A stretch of 6,338 nucleotides of DNA from Acidobacteriota bacterium (lineage in GTDB: Bacteria > Acidobacteriota > Polarisedimenticolia > Gp22-AA2), in the NCBI GenBank assembly GCA_027297005.1, contig JAPUIN010000353.1, forward strand, positions 1 to 6,338, read 5' to 3'. Positions within the stretch are counted from its first letter, which is position 1. Every line of letters starts with the position of its first letter. The translations under genes were made by a program, and so were the position numbers. The notes under the pieces were generated by a model. That model saw only the letters and a program-made list of their open reading frames with translations. It searched no databases and had not been told where the DNA came from. Positions 1 through 6,338 of the stretch are shown here, piece by piece.

Positions 1-462
1 CAGACCACCCATCAGCGAGTACTTGTTGTTGGATGACCAGCCGGCGAGCGCGACCCCGTAAACACCCATCGAGGTGAATGCCAGAATGATCAGGATACCG
101 TTGTCGACGGAGGCGACCTGCAGGGGAATCTCGAGACCGAAGGCGCGAACGGTCGGCCCGAATGGCACGACGGAGAAGGTGATCATCGCCGGGACGAACA
201 GGATCGCCGGAGCCAGAAGATAGATCGCCCGGTGCGCCTGGTGCGGGACGATCCCCTCCTTGAACAGGAACTTGATCCCGTCGGCGAGAGGCTGCAACAG
301 CCCGAACGGACCGACCCGGTTCGGACCGCGCCGATCCTGGATCCAGGCGGAGACGCGGCGCTCCACCCAGGTCATATAAGCAATCGTGGTCATGACGACG
401 CCGAAGACCACCGCGATCTTGATCGACGCCTCGAGGATCACCCGCTGCAGACCGCCGTCCAA
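1..462 (-). CDS. nuoH: NADH-quinone oxidoreductase subunit H, 5' part (runs off left edge)
   Basis: NuoH (ND1 family) is the multi-spanning membrane subunit that forms much of the quinone-entry chamber and joins the peripheral arm to the proton pumps. I translated 154 codons by hand from a TTG start; the frame is open to the window edge. A hydrophobic first helix covers about residues 12-31. The conserved cytoplasmic segment follows, with TWVERR (31-36), QDRRGPNRVGPFGLLQP (42-58) and ADGIKFLFKE (60-69). A second helix lies at about 79-100, and a third region (about 122-141) runs into AGWSSNNKYSLMGGL (140-154). The TTG start lies 1 bp after the nuoG stop and has a strong ribosome-binding site. 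The first in-frame ATG (391-393) would delete the first helix, so TTG is preferred. The family is usually 330-420 residues, so more than half lies outside the window. Confidence 0.95.
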   Translation of the reverse strand, partial: MDGGLQRVILEASIKIAVVFGVVMTTIAYMTWVERRVSAWIQDRRGPNRVGPFGLLQPLADGIKFLFKEGIVPHQAHRAIYLLAPAILFVPAMITFSVVPFGPTVRAFGLEIPLQVASVDNGILIILAFTSMGVYGVALAGWSSNNKYSLMGGL

Positions 463-463
463 C

Positions 464-2104
464 TCACTCCCCCTTGACGGGGGCGCCCAATCGTCCGAGC
501 GCCTTATGCGACAGGTCCCGGAAGGCCGGCCGCTGATCTGCAATCTCATCGAAGACGCGCGACGCCGACGCATACTCGGAGGACCGCCCGAAGCGCCGTC
601 CGAGATCACTCAACACCCGCCATACCGGCTCCGCTTCATTCTCGGTTCTGAGCGCCGCCCGTGTCCGCTGCACCCTCCCCTCGAAGTTGACGTAGGTTCC
701 CTCGACTTCCCCCCAGGCGCACGCCGGCAGCGCCACGTGGGCCACGTCGACAGTACGGGTCATCGATTGGTCGACGACGATCAGCGCCTCGAGGGAACCG
801 AGCGCCGAGTCGGCGAGCAGGCCGTCCCCCAGGGGATCTTCCCCGATGACGACGAGGCCCCGCACCCGTCCGGCCAGGACGTCTTCCGCGATCTCCTTCA
901 CTCGGCCGACGTCAGGCCGGCCCAACCCGATCAGTTCTGCGCCGCGCGCGTTCGGCGTCTTGTCGCGGCGGATGAGAAGATGGTCGTCCTCATCCTCCTC
1001 GTGCGGCAGCACGGCAACCCGCGGAATCCCGATCACATCGACCAGGGTGCGCTGGACGACGTGCAGATCCTCCGTCGTGAGGCGCGCCGAGACGAGAGCT
1101 GCCGTCGCCTTCTCGCCGTGGCGGGAGATAATCCCCTTCAGAAGCTCCGCCGCCTGATCGAGCGCCTCGTCAGACGCGGCGGCACGCGGCGCCTCCCCCC
1201 CGGTCCGGACGTGCGGCCGATCCAGGCGGGGGAGCGCGTCCCTGTCCTCATAGGAGGAGCGGCCGGCGTCACACATCCAGTAGCGGTTGACCTCCATGTT
1301 CTCGCGCGGTGTCAGACGCTGGACGCGGTTCTTGTAGACGGCGACATCGATGTTGCACCCACGGGCGCAGGCGGCGCAGATCGAAGGGGTATTCTTCAGG
1401 AACCAGACGCGCGCCTTGAACCGGAACGGCGTCCAGGTCAGCGCGCCGACCGGGCAGATGTCGACGGTGTTACCGGAGTACGGGTTGTCGAGCGGCCGGC
1501 CCGGGAAGGTGCCGATGATGGCGTGGTCGCCCCGCTCGAACAGGCCGAGCTCGTTGCTCTGGCTGATCTCATCACAGAAACGGATACAGCGCGTACACTT
1601 GATGCAGCGCTCGGCGTCGAAGGTAACGTCGCGCCCGATCGCCTCGCGCTTCGCGTAGTGCTCCTTCTCCTCTTCGAACCGGCTGAAGCCCCGGCCGTGA
1701 TCGGCGGAGTATTGCTGCAGCCTGCACTCGCCCGCCTGATCGCAGATCGGGCAGTCGAGCGGATGGTTGATCAGCAGGAACTCCATGATCCCCTGGCGAC
1801 TTTCCAGCACGCGCTTGGTGTTCGTCCTGACCGACATTCCCTGTGTCGCCGGCGTCGCGCATCCGATCTGCAGCTTCGGGACTCTGTCGATCTCGACCAG
1901 GCACATCCGGCAGTTGCCGACAATGCTCAGTCCGGGGTGGTAGCAGTAGTGCGGGACTTCGAGACCAAGCCGGGCCGCTGCCTCCAGCACGTTGGTTCCC
2001 TTCTTCACGACGACCGGTCGGTCGTCGATCAGCAGGGAGACTTCGTCCGCTCCCGGCGTCGGAAGCTCGGGCTGGTTCGGATCGTTCGGGTTCGGACCGG
2101 GCAT
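464..2104 (-). CDS. nuoG: NADH-quinone oxidoreductase subunit G, short C-terminal form
   Basis: NuoG is the iron-sulfur subunit that carries electrons from NuoF towards the quinone module. The 546 residues open with a Pro/Asn-rich tail (1-20) and a plant-ferredoxin-like domain. N1b ligands are C54, C65, C68 and C82 (spacing 10-2-13). N5 ligands are H114, C118, C121 and C127. N4 ligands are C167, C170, C173 and C217. N7 ligands are C243, C246, C250 and C278 (Cx2Cx3Cx27C, as in E. coli and Thermus). Residues from about 280 resemble a reduced molybdopterin-oxidoreductase domain, with VVIGEDPLGD (418-427), ADVVLP-like VAHVALP (454-460) and EGTYVNFEGRVQRT (468-481). E. coli NuoG has about 900 residues and Thermus Nqo3 about 780, so this domain is strongly shortened. 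The ending is smooth, with no sign of frameshift. The ATG lies 7 bp after the nuoF stop, preceded by GAGAGG. Confidence 0.96.
   Translation of the reverse strand: MPGPNPNDPNQPELPTPGADEVSLLIDDRPVVVKKGTNVLEAAARLGLEVPHYCYHPGLSIVGNCRMCLVEIDRVPKLQIGCATPATQGMSVRTNTKRVLESRQGIMEFLLINHPLDCPICDQAGECRLQQYSADHGRGFSRFEEEKEHYAKREAIGRDVTFDAERCIKCTRCIRFCDEISQSNELGLFERGDHAIIGTFPGRPLDNPYSGNTVDICPVGALTWTPFRFKARVWFLKNTPSICAACARGCNIDVAVYKNRVQRLTPRENMEVNRYWMCDAGRSSYEDRDALPRLDRPHVRTGGEAPRAAASDEALDQAAELLKGIISRHGEKATAALVSARLTTEDLHVVQRTLVDVIGIPRVAVLPHEEDEDDHLLIRRDKTPNARGAELIGLGRPDVGRVKEIAEDVLAGRVRGLVVIGEDPLGDGLLADSALGSLEALIVVDQSMTRTVDVAHVALPACAWGEVEGTYVNFEGRVQRTRAALRTENEAEPVWRVLSDLGRRFGRSSEYASASRVFDEIADQRPAFRDLSHKALGRLGAPVKGE
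467..475 (-). promoter_or_regulatory. Ribosome-binding site deciding the nuoH TTG start
   Basis: On the minus strand this reads AAGGGGGAG, a purine-rich match to the anti-Shine-Dalgarno sequence. The AAGGGGG part ends 6 nt before the TTG at 462-460. It lies inside the last codons of nuoG. It supports TTG as the true nuoH start, because the next in-frame ATG is about 70 nt downstream and would remove conserved N-terminal sequence. Confidence 0.7.
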
Positions 2105-2111
2105 TGTCCTC

Positions 2112-3401
<1,290 letters not shown>

Positions 3402-3452
3402 GCTTCATCATGCCTCGATTAAGACCCGTTTCCCGCGACGCACCGCACGACC

Positions 3453-3923
3453 CTACTCGAGACGGGCCAGGACCTCGTCCACCTTTTTTGGATCGAGAAT
3501 CTCATACTCTTCGTCGTTGATCTGCATCATCGGCGCCTTGTCGCACGCCCCCAGGCACTCGACCGCTTCCAGCGAGAACTTCCCATCGGCGGTCATCTCA
3601 CCGGGGAGCACCCCGAGCCGCTGCTCGAGGTGCTGCAGCACGGCGCGACAACCACGTAGCGCGCAGGCCAGGGTGCGGCAGATCTGGATGTGATGGCGCC
3701 CGACCGGTTTCGTGTGGAACATGGTGTAGAACGAGACGACGCCCGCGACGAAGACCGGCGACACATCGAGCTTCCCCGCCACGTACTCCATTGACTCCGG
3801 CGAGATGTACCCCTTCTCCTCCTGGATCAGGAAGAGGGCGGGCAGCAGGGCCGTTCCCTTACGCGGGAAGACCCCCAGCAGCTCGTCGATCTTCCGATCG
3901 GTCTCTTCGCGTACCGCGATCAC
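3453..3923 (-). CDS. nuoE: NADH-quinone oxidoreductase subunit E (cluster N1a, thioredoxin-like fold)
   Basis: NuoE (24 kDa subunit family) binds the [2Fe-2S] cluster N1a beside FMN in the NADH-oxidising module. The 156 residues are typical in length. An N-terminal helical part (about 1-70) contains LPALFLIQEEKGYIS (27-41) and VVSFYTMF (62-69). The thioredoxin-like C-terminal part follows. Cluster ligands are C82 and C87 (ICRTLAC, Cx4C) and C123 and C127 (ECLGAC, Cx3C), one residue offset from the Thermus positions as I recall them. The start codon is GTG, with GGAG at 3931-3934 spaced 7 nt away. It follows nuoD after 34 bp and precedes nuoF, the usual E-F order of two partner subunits. Confidence 0.97.
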   Translation of the reverse strand: MIAVREETDRKIDELLGVFPRKGTALLPALFLIQEEKGYISPESMEYVAGKLDVSPVFVAGVVSFYTMFHTKPVGRHHIQICRTLACALRGCRAVLQHLEQRLGVLPGEMTADGKFSLEAVECLGACDKAPMMQINDEEYEILDPKKVDEVLARLE

Positions 3924-3957
3924 GGTTCCGCTCCGGCCGCCACACGTGCGCGCGCCG

Positions 3958-5196
3958 TCACCGATCCACCTCTCCCATCACCGGGTCCAGGCTGGCGATG
4001 ACCGCGATCAGGTCGGAGAGCAGACCACCGACTGACATCTTCTCGATCGCCTGCAGGCTGATGAATGACGGCGAGCGGATGTAGAGCCGGTAGGGTGACT
4101 TGTCTCCCTCGCTCCGAATGAAGAAGCCAAGCTCCCCCTTGGGTGCCTCGATGGCGTGGTAAACCTCACCGACGGGCGGGTGGAACCCTTCGGTGACGAT
4201 CATGAACTGCTGGATCAGCTCCTCCATCTTCTGAAGGACCGTATCCTTCTGCGGCAGGACGATCTTCGGATCGTCGATACAGATCGGGCCGTCCGGCAGC
4301 CGATCGAGCGCCTGCTTCAGGATTCGGGTGCTCTGGCGCATCTCCTCGAGGCGGACGAGATACCGATCGTAGACGTCCCCGGCCTCGCCGATTGGCACAT
4401 CGAACTCGTAGTTCTCGTATCCGAGATACGGCTGCGCCTTGCGCACGTCGTAGGCGACGCCGGATCCGCGAAGGTTCGGCCCGCTCATACTGTACGCGAC
4501 CGCGTCCGCGGCGGAGATCACGCCGATTCCCTGCGTACGCTGCATCCAGATCCGGTTCCCGCTCAGCAGGGCGTCCAGCTCGTCGAGAGCCTTCGGGAAC
4601 GAATCGATGAACGAGGAGACCTTGTCGGTCCACCCGTCGGGCAGATCGCGTGCCAGTCCCCCGACGCGCGGGTACGACGTCGTCAGCCGCGCACCGGTCA
4701 ACGACTCGATGATGTCGTACAGCGTCTCGCGTTCGCGGAAGGTGTAGAAAAAGACGGTGGCCGCTCCCAGGTCGAGCGCCGCCGTTCCAAGCCAGAGCAG
4801 GTGGGCCGAGATGCGCGCGATCTCACAGCAGATCAGACGTATGACGTCGGCCCGCGGCGGCACCTTGATGTCCATCAGCTTCTCGACTGCCAGGATGAAA
4901 GCGACGTTATTCGACAGGGGCGCCAGGTAATCGAGACGATCGGTGTACGGTATGAACTGATGGTAGGTCATCGTCTCGGCGATCTTCTCCATGCCGCGAT
5001 GGAGGTAGCCGAGGTGCGGCTGCACCGACTTGACGATCTCCCCCTCCAGAGTCAGCACGAGGCGCAGCACGCCGTGCGTCGACGGGTGGGACGGCCCCAT
5101 GTTGAGCACCATCCTGTCGCCGTGAAGAGCGTCCTCGTCGCGCGGCAGCGCGGGAGGCATGGCGGGCAGACCCTCGGGTATATTCGCGTCGTCCAT
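3958..5196 (-). CDS. nuoD: NADH-quinone oxidoreductase subunit D (quinone-site, 49 kDa family)
   Basis: NuoD forms the quinone-reduction pocket together with NuoB and NuoH; it descends from [NiFe]-hydrogenase large subunits but lacks the metal-binding cysteines. The 412 residues fit the unfused form. NMGPSHPSTHGVLRL (32-46) carries the conserved loop with H37 and H41. YLHRGMEK (64-71) follows, then PYTDRLDYLAPLSNN (83-97), whose Y90 corresponds to the quinone-headgroup tyrosine. H41 and Y90 keep the same spacing as H38 and Y87 of Thermus Nqo4. The C terminus has the family hallmark HAIEAPKGELGFFI (347-360), SPYRLYIRSPSF (367-378) and a DPVMGEVDR end. Residues 1-26 are a variable Pro-rich tail. 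The ATG overlaps the nuoC stop as TGATG and the upstream Shine-Dalgarno sequence is weak (GGAA), so translation is probably coupled to nuoC. Confidence 0.98.
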   Translation of the reverse strand: MDDANIPEGLPAMPPALPRDEDALHGDRMVLNMGPSHPSTHGVLRLVLTLEGEIVKSVQPHLGYLHRGMEKIAETMTYHQFIPYTDRLDYLAPLSNNVAFILAVEKLMDIKVPPRADVIRLICCEIARISAHLLWLGTAALDLGAATVFFYTFRERETLYDIIESLTGARLTTSYPRVGGLARDLPDGWTDKVSSFIDSFPKALDELDALLSGNRIWMQRTQGIGVISAADAVAYSMSGPNLRGSGVAYDVRKAQPYLGYENYEFDVPIGEAGDVYDRYLVRLEEMRQSTRILKQALDRLPDGPICIDDPKIVLPQKDTVLQKMEELIQQFMIVTEGFHPPVGEVYHAIEAPKGELGFFIRSEGDKSPYRLYIRSPSFISLQAIEKMSVGGLLSDLIAVIASLDPVMGEVDR

Positions 5197-5741
5197 CAGG
5201 CGTGTTCCATGTCGCGATAGCCGCGTGAGGCGGCGCGGCCCTTCGGATCGATGCTGGTCGGACCACCCTCCACGTCGAAGTCCTTGCGCAGGGGATGGTC
5301 CTCGTAATCCTCCGGCATCATGATGCGCCTGAGATCCGGATGTCCCTGAAAACGGATACCGACGAGATCGAAGGCCTCTCGTTCGGGCCAGTTCGCCCCG
5401 GGCCAGACCGATGTCACGCTGGGGACCGTCTCCCCCTCCTTCAGCCGCAGCTTCAGCCGCAGGCGATGGTTTTTCTCGAGCGAATACAGCTCGTACACCA
5501 CCTCGTAATCGTAGTCGCGCTCGAGGAAATGCATGCCGAGGACGCAGCTCAGGAACACGAAATCGGCTTCGGCGTCCTCCTTCAGGAAGCGGCCGATCTC
5601 GCCGATCCGCTCGCGCGGGACGAGCACCGTCAGCTCGCCGCGGAACTCGGTCACCTCGAGCACCGCGCCAGGCAGGCTCGACTTCAGGCGCTCGACAAGG
5701 TGCCGGGGCGGTTTCGGCTCGATGTACGGTCCGGCGCCCAT
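5196..5741 (-). CDS. nuoC: NADH-quinone oxidoreductase subunit C (30 kDa family)
   Basis: NuoC is a cofactor-free scaffold of the connecting module and packs against NuoD. It has 181 residues and is not fused to NuoD. The family signature is present: WPGANWPEREAFDLVGIRF (113-131), GHPDLRRIMMPEDYEDHPLRKDF (starting at 133). The N-terminal half has the expected alternating strands and helices, and VVYELYSLEKNHRLRLK (81-97) precedes the signature. The C-terminal tail (159-181) is variable and matches nothing I recognise. The ATG lies only 4 bp after the nuoA stop, with GGAG 13 nt upstream inside nuoA, so translation is probably coupled. I checked for a NuoB domain in this protein and found none: there is no CC motif or CPxR-type cluster N2 motif, and the length is fully used by NuoC. 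Confidence 0.97.
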   Translation of the reverse strand: MGAGPYIEPKPPRHLVERLKSSLPGAVLEVTEFRGELTVLVPRERIGEIGRFLKEDAEADFVFLSCVLGMHFLERDYDYEVVYELYSLEKNHRLRLKLRLKEGETVPSVTSVWPGANWPEREAFDLVGIRFQGHPDLRRIMMPEDYEDHPLRKDFDVEGGPTSIDPKGRAASRGYRDMEHA

Positions 5742-5745
5742 GACG

Positions 5746-6102
5746 TCAGTCCCACTCCAGCGCGCCGCGCCGCCAGCAGTAGATCAGGCCGATCAGCAGC
5801 ACCGCCACGAAGATCAACATCTCAACGAAAGCCATCATCCCCATCTCGCGGAAGACCATCGCCCACGGGTAGAGGAACGCTGCCTCGATGTCAAACAGGA
5901 TGAACAGCATCGCCACGAGATAGAAACGCACGGCGTAACGCTTTTCGGCTGGTTCGAACGGCGGCAGACCGCACTCATAGGGGCTCAGGTCGGTGGTGCC
6001 GGGCCGGGCCGGGCGCCCGAGGAGCGACGCGAGGCCGAGGATGGCCGCCGCGAGGAGGATCGCGGCCAGAAGCTGCAGCCCAATCGGTACGTAGTCGATC
6101 AC
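5746..6102 (-). CDS. nuoA: NADH-quinone oxidoreductase subunit A (ND3 family)
   Basis: NuoA is a small membrane subunit with three helices at the junction of the membrane and peripheral arms, beside the quinone chamber. It has 118 residues. Helix 1 is at about 6-28, helix 2 at about 59-80 and helix 3 at about 89-109. The long loop between helices 1 and 2 holds SPYECGLPPFEP (40-51), whose C44 is the conserved loop cysteine. FYLVAMLFILFDIEAAFLYPW (60-80) carries the conserved acidic pair D71 and E73. The start is GTG, with AGG spaced 7 nt upstream, and I see no better in-frame start. It is the first subunit gene after the promoter region and is followed directly by nuoC; the nuoB gene normally found next is missing. 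Confidence 0.97.
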   Translation of the reverse strand: MIDYVPIGLQLLAAILLAAAILGLASLLGRPARPGTTDLSPYECGLPPFEPAEKRYAVRFYLVAMLFILFDIEAAFLYPWAMVFREMGMMAFVEMLIFVAVLLIGLIYCWRRGALEWD

Positions 6103-6146
6103 GCAGGCACCTGGCTCCCGGAGCGGAGAGGGGCATGAACCCGCAT
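6099..6146 (-). other. Possible 15-codon leader ORF overlapping the nuoA start
   Basis: On the minus strand an ATG at 6146-6144 opens a short frame, MRVHAPLRSGSQVPA, that ends in TGA at 6101-6099. The stop overlaps the nuoA GTG start as GTGA, the usual geometry of translational coupling. A GAGG (6152-6155) lies 5 nt before the ATG, a better placed ribosome site than the one seen for nuoA itself. The peptide resembles nothing I know and has no run of a single amino acid, so classical attenuation is not indicated. A 15-codon open frame can arise by chance in GC-rich DNA, so this is a candidate only. Confidence 0.3.
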
Positions 6147-6153
6147 TCTCGCC

Positions 6154-6171
6154 TCGTGAAGTTTTTCACAA
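6154..6171. promoter_or_regulatory. Rex-like (or CRP-like) operator in the nuo leader
   Basis: The plus strand reads TCGTGAAGTTTTTCACAA; the minus strand reads TTGTGAA-AAAC-TTCACGA. This is a 7-4-7 palindrome with one mismatched pair. It matches the Rex operator pattern TTGTGAA-N4-TTCACAA at 13 of 14 arm positions. Rex is the NADH/NAD+-sensing repressor of respiratory genes, and in Streptomyces nuo is among its reported targets. The core TGTGA-N6-TCACG also fits a CRP-family site with one mismatch. The extra inner A and T of the arms favour Rex. It lies about +25 to +42 from the predicted transcription start, where a bound repressor would block elongation or early initiation. Confidence 0.55.
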
Positions 6172-6191
6172 ACAGGAACATATCACACGAC

Positions 6192-6206
6192 AGGATCGCG
6201 GATCCT
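6192..6206. repeat. Perfect palindrome over the -10 element and start site
   Basis: AGGATC-GCG-GATCCT on the plus strand: two perfect 6 bp arms (6192-6197 and 6201-6206) around 3 bp. It covers five of the six -10 bases and the expected transcription start, so a protein bound here would exclude RNA polymerase. I cannot assign a regulator. It could also be coincidence in a region constrained by the promoter. Confidence 0.45.
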
Positions 6207-6231
6207 AGCACCCCCCTTCTTGGGGTGTCAA
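6202..6231 (-). promoter_or_regulatory. Predicted sigma70-type promoter of the nuo operon
   Basis: On the minus strand a perfect -35 hexamer TTGACA (6231-6226) is followed by an 18 bp spacer and TAGGAT (6207-6202), a 4 of 6 match to the -10 consensus. The two bases TG at 6210-6209 form an extended -10 (TGCTAGGAT). Transcription should start near 6195, giving a leader of roughly 93 nt before nuoA. It is the only good promoter-like site I found in the leader, and its orientation and position fit the whole operon. Confidence 0.6.
6209..6227. repeat. Inverted repeat filling the promoter spacer
   Basis: CACCCC (6209-6214) and GGGGTG (6222-6227) are perfect inverted arms around 7 bp (CCTTCTT). The repeat fills the region between the -35 and -10 elements and overlaps two bases of the -35. 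It is not followed by a T run on either strand, so an intrinsic terminator is unlikely; an operator is the more natural reading. Confidence 0.45.
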
Positions 6232-6296
6232 CGCGAGGGGGCGTCCCCGACAGCCCATTCAGAGGTCGACACCACGGCCTGCCGGGCACGCGGTCG

Positions 6297-6333
6297 TCGC
6301 GGCCGGATCGGCACAGAACGCCGACGGCCGCGA
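6297..6333. repeat. 9 bp inverted repeat near the right edge, role unknown
   Basis: TCGCGGCCG (6297-6305) and CGGCCGCGA (6325-6333) are perfect inverted arms around 19 bp. It is GC-rich with no T run, so it is at best an atypical terminator of a gene lying further right, and it may be chance in such GC-rich sequence. I could not identify a gene in 6232-6338 on either strand. Confidence 0.25.
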
Positions 6334-6338
6334 TGCCG

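Noticed and set aside
4156..5220. 354-codon plus-strand ORF opposite nuoD
   Set aside because: Antisense shadow of nuoD with low-complexity Arg-rich sequence and no ribosome site of note.
6209..6227. GC-rich hairpin read as an intrinsic terminator of an upstream gene
   Set aside because: No T run follows on either strand, and the repeat coincides with the spacer of a good promoter.
5975..6289. Minus-strand ORF of about 104 codons overlapping nuoA and its leader
   Set aside because: Arg/Pro-rich out-of-frame translation running through the promoter and operator region; nuoA is well supported in another frame.
6259..6338. Possible 3' end of an upstream minus-strand gene (open frame ending in TGA at 6261-6259)
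   Set aside because: Only about 25 codons are visible, no family resemblance, and the other frames here are equally open; cannot be supported.
6296..6338. Divergent plus-strand gene starting near the ATG at 6333-6335
   Set aside because: Only the last bases of the window are available; no ribosome site or coding signal can be judged.

Overview
The window is the front part of one respiratory operon on the minus strand. It encodes proton-pumping NADH:quinone oxidoreductase (bacterial complex I, type I NADH dehydrogenase). In transcription order (right to left) it holds nuoA, nuoC, nuoD, nuoE, nuoF, nuoG and the first 154 codons of nuoH, which runs off the left edge. All seven are intact as far as they can be seen, and the cofactor and quinone ligands checked are present. 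This is core energy metabolism rather than an accessory island; I found no mobile element, CRISPR array, tRNA or rRNA.

Organism: a GC-rich bacterium. Supporting signs are strong G/C preference at third codon positions, GTG and TTG starts, and no TTA, CTA or TCA codon anywhere in nuoG or nuoF. Separate nuoC and nuoD genes rule out the fused nuoCD arrangement of enterobacteria. NuoG has a short C-terminal domain but keeps the ligands of cluster N7. I cannot fix the phylum; Acidobacteriota, Gemmatimonadota, Eisenbacteria-like lineages or a former deltaproteobacterial group would all fit.

Layout: 6103-6338 is a non-coding leader with a sigma70-type promoter (6202-6231), two palindromes built into the promoter, a Rex-like palindrome (6154-6171) and a possible 15-codon leader ORF ending on the nuoA start. 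Genes follow with small gaps or overlaps: A-C 4 bp, C/D sharing 1 bp (TGATG), D-E 34 bp, E-F 51 bp, F-G 7 bp, G-H 1 bp. This indicates a single transcript, presumably continuing to nuoI-nuoN outside the window.

How the genes work together: NuoE, F and G form the NADH-oxidising module (FMN plus clusters N1a, N3, N1b, N4, N5 and N7). NuoC and NuoD belong to the quinone-reducing connecting module. NuoA and NuoH are membrane subunits next to the quinone chamber. The most notable absence is nuoB, which carries the terminal cluster N2 and normally lies between nuoA and nuoC. Here those two genes are 4 bp apart, so nuoB must be elsewhere in the genome. The most notable regulatory signal is the Rex/CRP-like palindrome just downstream of the predicted transcription start, which suggests control of the operon by NADH/NAD+ balance.
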